From the NCBI GenBank assembly GCA_017407125.1, contig JAFQXE010000018.1, positions 56,904 to 120,903 on the forward strand: a DNA stretch of 64,000 nt. The letters are read 5' to 3'. Below are positions 38,101 through 48,181 of this stretch, in pieces (positions within the stretch are counted from its first letter, which is position 1; each line of letters starts with the position of its first letter). The notes beneath the pieces were generated by a model. The model made no database searches, was not told the DNA's origin, and saw nothing but the letters and a program-made list of their open reading frames with translations. The stretch is from Thermoguttaceae bacterium (GTDB lineage: Bacteria; Planctomycetota; Planctomycetia; Pirellulales; Thermoguttaceae). The translations under genes were made by a program, and so were the position numbers.

Positions 38101-41100
38101 AGTTCCTCGCTGTTTTCTCCCGCGTTTGTCTTTCCTGGCAGCCTTGCCAATTATGAACCCAAGTATGTTGCCGATGCGGCAGCTCACGAAATTGGTCATA
38201 CGCTCGGATTAGATCACGACGGCTATGGCAGCGCTGAGTACTATGCCGGAATCGGCGGCTGGGGACCGATTATGGGCGATCCATACCATCAGGTTCTTTC
38301 TCAATGGAGCAAAGGCGAATATTCTGGCGCCACCAACACGACTCAGGACGATATCAAGCAGATTAACCAGCATCTGACGTTCAAGACTGACAGCGACAAT
38401 TCTGCCGAAGCCGCAACCGTTTTGACGCTGGACTCGACCGGCGTTTGCGCGTCCGGCGTAATTACCAGCTCGTCGTCTACGTATGCATACAATGGTAGTA
38501 AAATTGATAAAGATTACGACTGGTACAAATTGTCACTTTCACCAGGCGTTTATACGTTCGTCGTCGGGGGTGAATACTCGCCAACAGCTGAAAACAATAT
38601 TACCAACCTCAACGCCCACGTAGACGTCTATTGCGATACGGATTCCAACTACAGCGCCGTCGCGTCCGCTGCAGCTCATGCCGGGCAGGACGCTGACATT
38701 GTCGAAACGATTACCATTACGGTTTCGTCTGCCGGCGTTTATTATCTTCGCGTAACCGGCGAAGGAAAGGGAACGCCCGTCAACGGCGTTTACAGCGCCG
38801 ACGACTATTCCGACTACGGCTCGTTGGGGAACTATACGATTACGTGTACGCTGTTTGACGATCACGAAATTAGATCGACGATTGTTACAACGCTCAACGA
38901 CGTCGTCGATTCAACCGACGGCTTGATTTCGCTTCGCGAAGCGATTCTGTACGCCTCCAGCGGCGATACGATTACGTTTGATTCCAGCTTGAATGGTTCT
39001 ACGATAATGCTGAATCAGTCCGACGGTTTCGGCGCGTTGTCGATTGACAAAGCCGTTACTATTGACGCTTCCTCCTTGAGTTCCGGTTTGACAATCAACG
39101 GGAACGGAGGTCAGATTTTCGACGTTACGGAATCCGGCGAGCTGACGCTCAACGGGTTAACGATTACCGGGGCGGATAATCCGCTGCAGCTTTCAAACGG
39201 AACGCCGACCGCAGGCTGGGGCGGGGCGATTTACGCAGAAGGAAACGTTGCGATTGTCAACTGTACGTTCGAGTCCAACCATGCCGGATTTGGCTCCGTT
39301 ATCTATACGACAGCCAATTTGACAATTGAGTCGTCCGTTATTTCCAACAACAGCGCTGACGCCTACGGAGGGGCGCTATATATCGCGTCGACCGACAGCG
39401 TTGTAACAATTTCTGATTCCCAATTTGATTCTAACGCTTGCGGAACTACCTATAACACCTACGGCGGGGCGATTCTCAATACCGGCAATTTGACAATTTC
39501 GGGCTGCGAGTTTACGTCGAACTCTGCCAGCTATTTGGGCGGCGCGATTTATCATGAAGGGTACGTCTCCACGCTGACGATTTCTGACAGCGTCTTTAGC
39601 GGCAACTTGGCGTCCTACGGCGGCGGCGCGGTTATGCTCAATAATTGTGGTTCGACGGTTATAACCAACAGTCTCTTTTTCGATAACACTTCTTATTACG
39701 GCTCCGCAATTCACAACAACGTTTACGACTACGCCAACGAAAACAACAACTATAATTCCGCGTCCTTTACGCTGGTAAACGTTACAATTGCCAAAAACTA
39801 CGCTACGCCTGGCGGGGGACTGTATTCCGTCAGCAACGCTTATTTGTACAATACGATTGTTCAGGCGGACGGAGGAACGGCTCTGTACAAAATGCAGGGC
39901 GACACCGGCACCGGCTCCATGTGGGGACAGAATAACCTCATTTCGTCCATGTACGGCTCGTTTACCGCAGGCGACGAAACGATCGACGGCGGGTATTCGT
40001 CCGGCTCTCCATCGTTTGTCAACGCCAGCGGGAATTATTCGTCAAAGACCGACTTCGCCCTGAAGCCAAACTCTCTGGGCGTGGACGATGGCGACAACGA
40101 CGTTGCCGCTCAATTTGGGCTGACCAGTCAAACGACAGACATCGTCGGCGCAAGCCGTATTTATAACAATACCAATATCGACCTTGGCGCGTTTGAATCG
40201 CAGACGATCGCCCAGCCGCTCAACGCTCCAGTCGTTTCCTCAAGCGTCAGCGGGACAAATGTAACAATCTCGTGGAACGCGGTCGAAAACGCTTCGACTT
40301 ATACGATTACCTATCAGATTACCGGCGACGAGATGACTGATTCGCCGTGGTATACGGTTTCCGGTCTGACGTCGCGGTCGTTTACTCTTCCCCAACTTAT
40401 CAACGGCGTTACGGTAACGGCTCGCGTTCAGGCGGACGCGACGGACACGTATGCCAAGTCCAGCTGGTCTGAAACAAGCTGCTCGATTGCCGCTCTGGAT
40501 TTGTCCGGGTACAACGTCGACCTGGACGGCGACGGCGTCAAGGAAACCAACGTTTTCAATTTGTCGTCCAAGCCGGATTCCAACTATACGATTTATCTCG
40601 ACTTTACCGGGCATCTGGTAACGGCTACCGGCTGGAACGGCGACGAATACGGTGATATTATCCGCGTCGACGCCAGCGTCGGGTCGTTCTACTCTGCGGA
40701 AGACATTTTGTACATCTGGCGAACAACTGCGGAGGACTACGCGCCCTTCGACGTCAACGTTACAACTGCCTTTCCGGGGCTGGACGCGATTCTGTACGAC
40801 AACACGGAATCGGATTTGCAATGGGGGAAGCGCATCGCAATCGGTAAAAACTACTGCATGAATTCCGACAACTCGTCGCCGTCCAATTCTAACGTTGCAA
40901 CGTCAGGCGTTTCGTTCGTTGGAACGTTCCAGGAAATGGTCGAAGACGTTGCCTTTGTTTGGACTCGAGGCAAAAAATACGACGCAGAATCCGTTACGCA
41001 CGAAGCGGGGCACACGCTGGGGCTGTATCACGACGGCAGTACCGCTTATTCCGGAAACACCGTCTACTTCAGCGGTCGGGAAAACTGGGCGCCGATTATG

Positions 41101-44100
41101 GGTTCCGGCTATTCCTACAGCATGGTTCAGTGGACGATGGGCGAATACCCCGGCGCTCAGACTGTTACAAACAACAGCGGCGAGACGCTCAACAAGCTGG
41201 ATGAATGTCAAAACGAACTGCTGATTATTTCAAGCTATATTCCCTTTATTGACGACGACGTCGCATCGGTTTCGACTGACGGCGCGCATACTCTGGACGG
41301 AACGCCGACGGTTTTGCTCGATTCCGCGCCTGACTTTGGGCAATCGACGACAATTACCTATACCGGCATGATTGGACGTCAAACGATTGGCGAAGGGGAA
41401 GACGCTGTTCTGGCTGACCCTGATAACGACGTTTATACGCTCACGCTGGACGTCGGTTCTGTCAATTTGACAATCAAGGGCGTTGACAGCTTCGGATACA
41501 CTTACGCCGACATGGGGTATTCGTACAATCTTACCAACCTTGACGTCAAGGCGGAACTGTTCGACTCTGAATGGAACTCGATATACGTTTATGACTCCGA
41601 CTGGTCATGCGATGCGACAATTCAATGCAGCATTTCCGCAGCGGGAACGTATTATCTGGTTGTTTCCGGCGACCAGCGAGGCGAATTGGGATCCGACGGC
41701 GGATACTGGTATACAGATCAAAACGGCGCGACCAAGCTCGGATATTCAAATTACGGTTCGTTGGGACGATACAATATCAGCGGTACGGTTTCGACAAACT
41801 CTGGCGAGATTTCAGGCATCTCGGTTGGCGGGTTTACGGGAACCTACGACGGTTCCGCTCACGACTTGATTCAGTCTGTTACAGGTCTGGAGCAGGGCGA
41901 CGTCGTTTCCTATTCAACCGACGGCGTCCAGTGGTCGTCAACTCTTCCCGAAGCGACAAACGCGGGCGAATACAGCGCTTGGGTTAAAGTGGAACGCGCC
42001 GGTTATGAGGATTTCGTTTCCTCCGAAATCGTTTCGACTATTGGCAAAGCGACGCTGACTGCAACGGCGGATAGCCAATCTATAACCTACGGCGACGCGG
42101 CTCCGGGATATACGGTTACGTACACAGGATTCGTCAACGGGGAGAATTATTCTGTTATCGATACGCTTGCCGCAGCAACGTCCAGCTACGCTCAATATAA
42201 CAACGTTGGCTCGTATACGATTACGGCGTCCGGGGCTTCCGATAACAACTACGACTTCGTTTATCAGACTGGAACGCTGACGGTAGGTCAGAAAGCGGTA
42301 ACGGTCGCGTTTAACGATTATTCAGGACTGGTATACAACGGACAAGAGCGAACAATCTCGGCGGCGGTTTCAGGTACGATCAACGGAGATAATCCTGGAT
42401 TGTCGCTATCTTATAACAAGACAGTCAAAGACGCCGATTCGTATACCGCGACGGCGTCGATTTCCAATAGTAACTATGTTTTGACTGGTACGACAACGCA
42501 GAATTTCTCGATTGGCAAGGCGACGCTGACTGCAACTGCTGACAATCAGTCGATTACCTACGGCGACGCAGCTCCTGCGTACACAGTAACGTATACGGGA
42601 TTCGTCAATGGGGAGAGCAAATCTGTAATTGATACGTTCGCAGCGACAACATCAAGTTACGCTCAGTATAACAATGTCGGATTATATACAATCAATGTCT
42701 CTGGCGCGTCTGATAACAACTACAACTTCGTTTATCAGACTGGATCGCTGACGGTTGGTCAGAAAGCAGTAACGGTTTCGTTTGACAATTATTCTGGACT
42801 GGTTTACAACGGACAAACGCGGACGATTTCCGCTGCGGTTTCCGGAACGGTCAATAACGACAACGCGGGTTTGACGCTGTCGTATAACAAGACGGTCAAA
42901 GACGCGGGATCGTATACCGCGACGGCTTCGATTTCCAATGGGAATTACGTTCTGACTGGAACGACGACGCAGAATTTCTCGATTAGCAAGGCGACGCTGA
43001 CTGCAACTGCTGATAATCAGTCGATTACCTACGGCGACGCGGTTCCGGGATATACGGTAACGTATACGGGATTCGTCAACGGAGAAAATAAGAATGTAAT
43101 CGATACACTTGCAAACGCGACGTCAAGCTACATACAATATAACAACGTCGGCTCGTATACGATATCGGTATCCGGCGCGTCTGATAACAACTACGACTTC
43201 GTTTATCAGACTGGATCGCTGACGGTTGGTCAGAAAGCTGTAATGGTTTCGTTTGACGGTTATTCCGGATTAGTTTACAACGGACAAGAGCGGACGATCT
43301 CTGCGTCGGTTTCAGGAACTGTAAACGGAGATAATGCCGGCTTGACGCTGTCGTATAACAAGACGGTCAAAGACGCGGGTTCGTATACCGCGACGGCTTC
43401 GATTTCCAATGGGAATTACGTTCTGACTGGAACGACGACGCAGAATTTCTCGATTGGGAAGGCGACCCTGACCGCGACGGCGGATAATCAGTCGATTATT
43501 TACGGCGACGCTGCGCCAACTTACACGGTAACGTTTACGGGCTTCGTTAATGGAGAAGACGAGTCTGTCATTAATACCAAACCATCGGTGCGGTCGTCCT
43601 ACGCTCAATACAACAACGTTGGAGAATACTCAATTACAATCGGAAGAGGTTCAGACAATAACTACAAATTTGAGTATGAGTCAGGAACGCTGACGGTTGA
43701 GCAGAAAGCGGTAAGTGTCGCATTCGACGATTACGATGGATTGATCTATAACGGACAGGAGCAGGATATTTCCGCGGCGATTTCCGGGACCGTTAATAAC
43801 GACGATGCCGGATTGTCTTTGTTGTATGATAAGACCGTCAAAGACGCCGGCGCATATACTGCAACGGCTTCGATTTCCAATACGAATTACGTCTTGACCG
43901 GTACGACGACGCAGAATTTCTCAATTGGAAAAGCAACTCTGACCGCAACGGCGGATAACAAGTCGATAACCTACGGCGACGCGGCGCCATCGTATACGAT
44001 AACGTATACCGGATTCGTCAACGGAGAGAATGCGTCTGTGATTGATACGACCGCAACGGTAACGTCAAGCTATAATCAGTATAACAACGTTGGTTCGTAT

Positions 44101-47100
44101 ACGATTACTGCATCCGGGGCTTCGGATGACAATTACAATTTCGTTTATCAAACAGGAACGCTGACGGTTGACCAGAAAGCCGTAACAGTCGCGTTTGACG
44201 ATTATACTGGATTAGTTTACAACGGACAAGAGCGTACAATTTCCGCGACGGTTTTTGGAACGGTTAACAACGATGACGCCGGATTATCTCTGACTTATAA
44301 TAAAACTGTCAAAGACGTTGGAGCGTATACTGCAACAGCCGCGATTTCCAATACAAATTATATATTGACTGGAACGACAACGCAAAATTTCTCAATCAGA
44401 AAAGCGACGTTGATTGCAAAAGCGGACAATCAGTCGATAACCTATGGTGACTCGGCGCCAGCGTACACGGTAACTTATACAGGCTTCGTCAACGGCGAGA
44501 ATATATCTGTTATCGATACGCTTGCGACAGCAACGTCAAGCTACGCACAATATAACAACGTCGGCGAGTATACAATTACTGCTTCCAGCGCTTCGGACAA
44601 CAACTACGATTTCGTTTATGAAACCGGAACCCTGAATGTAGGTCAGAAAGTTGTAATAGTCGCGTTTGATAACTATCAAGGACTGGTTTACAACGGACAA
44701 GAGCGAACGATTACAGCGACGGTTTCAGGGACTGTCAACAATGACAACGCGGGTTTGTCGCTGACGTACAACAAGACCGTTAAAAACGCAGACTCGTATA
44801 CCGCGACCGCTTCGATTTCCAATACGAATTACATTCTGACTGGAACGGCGTCACAAAACTTCTCAATTGGCAAAGCGACGCTTACCGCAACGGCGGACGA
44901 CAAGACGATTACCTATGGCGACGCCGCGCCATCGTATACGGTAATGTATTCCGGCTTTGTCAACGGAGAGTACGCGGCTGTGATTGATACGACCGCAACG
45001 GCAACGTCAAGCTATGCTCAGTTTGACAACGTTGGCGAGTATACGATTACGGCTTCCGGGGCTTCGGATAACAACTATGATTTCGTGTATCAGTCGGGGA
45101 CGCTTACTGTTGATCAGAAGACTGTAACGGTTTCATTTGACGATTACGAAGGATTGATCTATAACGGACAAGAGCGGACAATCTCTGCGACGGTCTCTGG
45201 AACTTTCAACGGAGACGACGCTGACTTATCGTTGTCGTACAATAAGACTGTCAAAAATGCGGGAGCCTATACGGCAACAGCTTCTATTTCCAATGGGAAT
45301 TACGTCCTGACTGGAACGATGACGCAGAATTTCTCAATAGGGAAAGCGACATTGACGGCAACGGCGGACGATAAATCTGTAACTTACGGCGACGCCGCGC
45401 CATCGTATACGGTAACGTATTCCGGCTTTGTCAACGGCGAGAACGCAGCTGTAATTGATACGCTTGCATCCGCGACTTCCAACTACACTCAGTTTGACAA
45501 CGTTGGAGAGTATTCGATTACCGCTTCCAGCGCGGAAGATAATAACTACGATTTCGTTTATCAGACGGGAACGCTCAGCATTGGTCAGAAAGCGGTAACG
45601 GTTTCATTTGACGATTATGAAGGATTGATCTATAACGGTCAAGAGCGAACAGTCTCGGCGACGGTTTCAGGAACTGTCAACGGAGATAATCCGGGTTTGT
45701 CTTTGTCTTATAATAAGACCGTCAAAGACGCCGGCGCATATTCGGCGACGGCTTCGATTTCCAATGCGAATTATGTTCTGACTGGAACGACGGCGCAGAA
45801 CTTCTCAATCGCCAAAGCGACGCTGACTGCAACGGCTGACAATCAGTCGATGACCTACGGCGACGCAGCGCCTGAATATACGGTAACGTATACAGGTTTC
45901 GTCAACGGTGAGAACGCAGATGTGATTGATGCGCCTGCAATCGCGACTTCCAGCTACACTCAGTTTGACAACGTTGGCGAGTATTCGATTACCGCTTCCG
46001 GAGCTTTGGATAATAACTACGATTTTGTATATCAGACGGGAACGTTCAGCATTGGTCAGAAAGCGGTAACGGTCACGTTTGATACCTATCAAGGATTAAT
46101 CTATAACGGACAAGAACGGACGATTTCAGCGATGGTTTCCGGAACGGTAAACGGAGACAATCCGGGCTTGTCGCTGACGTACGACAAGACCGTCAAAGAC
46201 GCCGGCTCGTATACCGCGACCGCTTCGATTTCCAATGCGAATTATCTTCTGACCGGAACAACGACGCAGAACTTCTCGATTGGCAAGGCCACGCTGACCG
46301 TAGCGGCAGACGACAAGTCGATTACCTACGGCGACTCTGCTCCGGAATATACGGTTACGTATTCAGGATTTGTCAACGGAGAAGGCGAGTCTGTTATTGA
46401 TACGCTTTCATCCGCGACATCCAGCTACACTCAGTTTGACAACGTTGGCGAGTATTTGATTACCGCTTCCGGCGCGGAAGATAATAACTACGATTTCGTT
46501 TATCAGTCGGGAACGCTGACTGTTGATCAGAAGACTGTAACGGTTTCTTTTGACGATTACGACGGATTGAACTATAACGGACAAGAGCAGACGATTTCAG
46601 CGATGGTTTCCGGAACGGTTAACAACGACAACGCAGGCTTATCGCTGACGTACGATAAGACGGTCAAAGACGCCGGCTCGTATTCGGCGACGGCTTCGAT
46701 TTCCAATGGGAATTACGTCTTGACCGGAACGACGACGCAGAACTTCTCGATTGGCAAGGCCACGCTGACCGCTACGGCTGACGACAAGTCGATTACCTAC
46801 GGCGACGCAGCGCCGGAATATACGGTAACGTATACAGGTTTCGTCAACGGTGAGAACGCAGCTGTGATTGATACGCCTGCAATCGCGACTTCCAGCTACG
46901 TTCAGTTTGACAACGTTGGCGAATACGAGATTACCGCATCCGGCGCGGAGGATAACAACTACGATTTCGAGTATCAACCTGGAACGTTGACCGTTGAACT
47001 GTCGTCGGTTAGTTTTTATGGAACAATTCAAACAGAGAAAACCAAGACGGACGTTGAGAATACGACTTCGGCGGATGCGATTCCAGAATCCATCGCCGCC

Positions 47101-48144
47101 ATTGACAACTGGTCTGGTTTTTATCTGGAAGTCTGGTCGGACGGCTACGTTGTTCAGCCGTATACAACCTCGATTGTTTACGATTCAACCATTTACACAC
47201 CAGTGTTGTCGTCGCTCCAGTCGCCAGCGGGAGTTGACGTCGTTGTCAATTCCATTGACGACTCCGACCCGCGCGCTGCAACGATGTCGATAACGGTTTC
47301 CCCGGCGGAATTGACAGAGCCCGCGGAGGGAACGGCGTTTCTCATGGCGCAGATTGAGTTCGAACCGGTCAGTTCCAACGGCGACCCGGACAGCGGTTTG
47401 CCGATCAATTCAACTGGCTCCCCGATTTCGGTCGGCTCCAACGACGTTGAAACGGCTATTGTTCCGTACGATTACGACCTTAACTGCGACGAGCGAGTCG
47501 ACGTGAACGACTTTATTCTTTTCGCATCGGTGTATGGAATGAATACAAGCGAAGCGTCGATCAGTTCGTCTCCGTTGTCAGACCAGATGAAGCAGATAGC
47601 TTGCGCTGCCGACTTTGACAAAAGCGGTTCTGTCAGCGTTGACGACTTTATCCTCTTTGCTATCAACTTTGGAACGGTTAAGCGCGTCGCGTCTGTCCCC
47701 GCCGCTCTTCCCGCAAGTTTGCCGGCGAGTTTGTTAGCGGCGCTGACGCCTCAAACAGCTGTCGAACAGACAGCCGCCGATGAACTGACGCCTGATCCGG
47801 TTGAGCCGCTTGAAATGCCAGCGCCTGTTCCTGCTCTTCCTATGGAGGTTCAAACCGCTGAATGTTACGAACTCAAATCGTCAGACGTTTATACGGTTGC
47901 CTCAATCGAAAAAACAACGTCTGTAACAGAAACGTCTAAAACAAATGCGATTCCCGTTCAGACGCTCGACGCCGTGTTCAATTCCACGGATTTCATGCGG
48001 CAGGAAGCGGCTGTCAATCTGAATGAGAACAGCGGACTGTTTGACAGCGAAGAAAGTCAAACGACTTCTGCAATCAATCCTGTTGACGCCGTTCTGGACG
48101 AACTCGACGCTGAGTTTGAATGGGAAGAATTAATTGTACAGTAA
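35167..48144 (+). CDS. Giant multidomain surface protein (LEPR-XLL start, beta-helix, two zincin motifs, MBG repeats, dockerin)
   Basis: About 4,325 residues from the ATG at 35167 (GGAG eight bases upstream; an in-frame ATG at 35122 is possible). The N-terminus has RRSRRVNY...LEVLEDRDLLS, the planctomycete LEPR-XLL-type export signal. Then come a repeat-encoded insert (residues about 49-75), a right-handed beta-helix (about 85-450), fibronectin-III-like domains, a zincin motif HEIGHTLGLDH (His at 1007), a CSLREA-like segment and second beta-helix (about 1240-1680), and a second zincin motif HEAGHTLGLYH (His at 1945). Ten 157-residue MBG/Ig-like repeats plus a half unit follow (about 2293-3942), then a cohesin-like domain. 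A type I dockerin ends the domain series (LNCDERVDVNDFILF, ADFDKSGSVSVDDFILF, from about 4101). It is probably a long surface adhesin/peptidase able to dock to a cohesin. Confidence 0.9.
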   Translation: MKIRSELSRLWNAVFNPAPQRRSRRVNYSTCCRLEVLEDRDLLSVSPDLSYELRVASCENEIISCELQDESCENSFMSIQGYSLQAADTVEVSELSYTALKNAIQSVNAGGTITFSPSLAGGTLTMPTSNTTTGYVYSFSIQKSLMIDASGLDISIVGDGNMGIFTVSGEDSDVTIRGLTLTNGGTYYLAGNSYGSPAGTLTVKSGKLTLDGCTVADSQVGVFNWDTVEILNSTVRDNADVGIKNLGSLTVVSSVISGNAAGGIATFGSATLVNSLIVNNASSSYGAGILNSSITYRIGESSTTYTATNLDIYNCTISGNWSSGSSGFAAGLANTPDESVVNVYNSVITGNGGDASIASSAADFYNWGTMTLHNSRYGSGYLSGYKTDLPAEGAGFKVAPQFDSSGNLTNTPNYRLVSDSVLIDEGDNADLAASGYSISNDISRIGVRTYNSTVDIGAYEYQPAIYMDQPALSVVGDPTSDTISLAWTAVDNFGYTLEYSSSSDFSAGVVTQTLDSSVTSATLNSLDSNQTYYFRLKALAPVGSEDYQDSLWSTVSATTATTGSLQDLIHVDWSGVVYNGAAQAPVVTTSEAVSYSYTVTYNGATTNNAFPTMKNAGVYNLSICFSAAGYDDYISSSSFVISAAPVTISSLIANGRNYEEGNFSATVSSYALSGVANGENLVLSATNGVFDSDQAGLQYATFDVALTNSANALASNYVLVDSNGNAITTARTTQAALISNTVYLEPTVIYSNDGTLSFDWQNIGSATDYAFRYKFNNAEVNGSSYSNFYTLNLTDSYCSFGMIPGTTIQYQYKPTSGSTWSDVFTYSIAAIDTSSWNVDIDGTSTNVFTLHSKADWATDASCKTIYLDFNGHLTYGTNWNNDVNYMNQDVIVTPSCLDEFTVEDIYFIWKAVSEDYSIYDVDVTTQFTSLDDLSISSNNDKKYGMRAAIGGTSEDVLGISVGGIAFKGSFSWFYGTSNSSSLFSPAFVFPGSLANYEPKYVADAAAHEIGHTLGLDHDGYGSAEYYAGIGGWGPIMGDPYHQVLSQWSKGEYSGATNTTQDDIKQINQHLTFKTDSDNSAEAATVLTLDSTGVCASGVITSSSSTYAYNGSKIDKDYDWYKLSLSPGVYTFVVGGEYSPTAENNITNLNAHVDVYCDTDSNYSAVASAAAHAGQDADIVETITITVSSAGVYYLRVTGEGKGTPVNGVYSADDYSDYGSLGNYTITCTLFDDHEIRSTIVTTLNDVVDSTDGLISLREAILYASSGDTITFDSSLNGSTIMLNQSDGFGALSIDKAVTIDASSLSSGLTINGNGGQIFDVTESGELTLNGLTITGADNPLQLSNGTPTAGWGGAIYAEGNVAIVNCTFESNHAGFGSVIYTTANLTIESSVISNNSADAYGGALYIASTDSVVTISDSQFDSNACGTTYNTYGGAILNTGNLTISGCEFTSNSASYLGGAIYHEGYVSTLTISDSVFSGNLASYGGGAVMLNNCGSTVITNSLFFDNTSYYGSAIHNNVYDYANENNNYNSASFTLVNVTIAKNYATPGGGLYSVSNAYLYNTIVQADGGTALYKMQGDTGTGSMWGQNNLISSMYGSFTAGDETIDGGYSSGSPSFVNASGNYSSKTDFALKPNSLGVDDGDNDVAAQFGLTSQTTDIVGASRIYNNTNIDLGAFESQTIAQPLNAPVVSSSVSGTNVTISWNAVENASTYTITYQITGDEMTDSPWYTVSGLTSRSFTLPQLINGVTVTARVQADATDTYAKSSWSETSCSIAALDLSGYNVDLDGDGVKETNVFNLSSKPDSNYTIYLDFTGHLVTATGWNGDEYGDIIRVDASVGSFYSAEDILYIWRTTAEDYAPFDVNVTTAFPGLDAILYDNTESDLQWGKRIAIGKNYCMNSDNSSPSNSNVATSGVSFVGTFQEMVEDVAFVWTRGKKYDAESVTHEAGHTLGLYHDGSTAYSGNTVYFSGRENWAPIMGSGYSYSMVQWTMGEYPGAQTVTNNSGETLNKLDECQNELLIISSYIPFIDDDVASVSTDGAHTLDGTPTVLLDSAPDFGQSTTITYTGMIGRQTIGEGEDAVLADPDNDVYTLTLDVGSVNLTIKGVDSFGYTYADMGYSYNLTNLDVKAELFDSEWNSIYVYDSDWSCDATIQCSISAAGTYYLVVSGDQRGELGSDGGYWYTDQNGATKLGYSNYGSLGRYNISGTVSTNSGEISGISVGGFTGTYDGSAHDLIQSVTGLEQGDVVSYSTDGVQWSSTLPEATNAGEYSAWVKVERAGYEDFVSSEIVSTIGKATLTATADSQSITYGDAAPGYTVTYTGFVNGENYSVIDTLAAATSSYAQYNNVGSYTITASGASDNNYDFVYQTGTLTVGQKAVTVAFNDYSGLVYNGQERTISAAVSGTINGDNPGLSLSYNKTVKDADSYTATASISNSNYVLTGTTTQNFSIGKATLTATADNQSITYGDAAPAYTVTYTGFVNGESKSVIDTFAATTSSYAQYNNVGLYTINVSGASDNNYNFVYQTGSLTVGQKAVTVSFDNYSGLVYNGQTRTISAAVSGTVNNDNAGLTLSYNKTVKDAGSYTATASISNGNYVLTGTTTQNFSISKATLTATADNQSITYGDAVPGYTVTYTGFVNGENKNVIDTLANATSSYIQYNNVGSYTISVSGASDNNYDFVYQTGSLTVGQKAVMVSFDGYSGLVYNGQERTISASVSGTVNGDNAGLTLSYNKTVKDAGSYTATASISNGNYVLTGTTTQNFSIGKATLTATADNQSIIYGDAAPTYTVTFTGFVNGEDESVINTKPSVRSSYAQYNNVGEYSITIGRGSDNNYKFEYESGTLTVEQKAVSVAFDDYDGLIYNGQEQDISAAISGTVNNDDAGLSLLYDKTVKDAGAYTATASISNTNYVLTGTTTQNFSIGKATLTATADNKSITYGDAAPSYTITYTGFVNGENASVIDTTATVTSSYNQYNNVGSYTITASGASDDNYNFVYQTGTLTVDQKAVTVAFDDYTGLVYNGQERTISATVFGTVNNDDAGLSLTYNKTVKDVGAYTATAAISNTNYILTGTTTQNFSIRKATLIAKADNQSITYGDSAPAYTVTYTGFVNGENISVIDTLATATSSYAQYNNVGEYTITASSASDNNYDFVYETGTLNVGQKVVIVAFDNYQGLVYNGQERTITATVSGTVNNDNAGLSLTYNKTVKNADSYTATASISNTNYILTGTASQNFSIGKATLTATADDKTITYGDAAPSYTVMYSGFVNGEYAAVIDTTATATSSYAQFDNVGEYTITASGASDNNYDFVYQSGTLTVDQKTVTVSFDDYEGLIYNGQERTISATVSGTFNGDDADLSLSYNKTVKNAGAYTATASISNGNYVLTGTMTQNFSIGKATLTATADDKSVTYGDAAPSYTVTYSGFVNGENAAVIDTLASATSNYTQFDNVGEYSITASSAEDNNYDFVYQTGTLSIGQKAVTVSFDDYEGLIYNGQERTVSATVSGTVNGDNPGLSLSYNKTVKDAGAYSATASISNANYVLTGTTAQNFSIAKATLTATADNQSMTYGDAAPEYTVTYTGFVNGENADVIDAPAIATSSYTQFDNVGEYSITASGALDNNYDFVYQTGTFSIGQKAVTVTFDTYQGLIYNGQERTISAMVSGTVNGDNPGLSLTYDKTVKDAGSYTATASISNANYLLTGTTTQNFSIGKATLTVAADDKSITYGDSAPEYTVTYSGFVNGEGESVIDTLSSATSSYTQFDNVGEYLITASGAEDNNYDFVYQSGTLTVDQKTVTVSFDDYDGLNYNGQEQTISAMVSGTVNNDNAGLSLTYDKTVKDAGSYSATASISNGNYVLTGTTTQNFSIGKATLTATADDKSITYGDAAPEYTVTYTGFVNGENAAVIDTPAIATSSYVQFDNVGEYEITASGAEDNNYDFEYQPGTLTVELSSVSFYGTIQTEKTKTDVENTTSADAIPESIAAIDNWSGFYLEVWSDGYVVQPYTTSIVYDSTIYTPVLSSLQSPAGVDVVVNSIDDSDPRAATMSITVSPAELTEPAEGTAFLMAQIEFEPVSSNGDPDSGLPINSTGSPISVGSNDVETAIVPYDYDLNCDERVDVNDFILFASVYGMNTSEASISSSPLSDQMKQIACAADFDKSGSVSVDDFILFAINFGTVKRVASVPAALPASLPASLLAALTPQTAVEQTAADELTPDPVEPLEMPAPVPALPMEVQTAECYELKSSDVYTVASIEKTTSVTETSKTNAIPVQTLDAVFNSTDFMRQEAAVNLNENSGLFDSEESQTTSAINPVDAVLDELDAEFEWEELIVQ
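35311..35390 (+). repeat. Heptad-repeat element in frame in the giant gene
   Basis: GAGTTAC (two), GAGTTGC (two), then GTTGCGA/GTTGCAA/GTTGCGA units, translated as ELRVASCEN- and SCELQDESCEN-like sequence directly after the export signal. It contributes three cysteines to an otherwise cysteine-poor protein. Confidence 0.8.
42043..46993 (+). repeat. Ten 471-base tandem repeats plus a half unit (MBG/Ig-like domains)
   Basis: Unit starts recur near 42043, 42514, 42985, 43453, 43925, 44399, 44867, 45338, 45810, 46281 and 46752. Each unit encodes KATLTATADNQSITYGDAAP...GTLTV, an MBG_2-like domain, then QKAVTVSFDDYSGLVYNGQ...QNFSIG, a second Ig-like domain. Spacing is very regular and DNA identity between neighbours is high. 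Confidence 0.85.
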
Positions 48145-48181
48145 ACTATCAACAAATCCTGTAAATCGAAAGGAATAATCA

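Noticed and set aside
42043..46993. Long tandem repeats considered as a satellite or CRISPR-like array
   Set aside because: Period is 471 bases without spacers, and the frame is open throughout as MBG/Ig-like domains.
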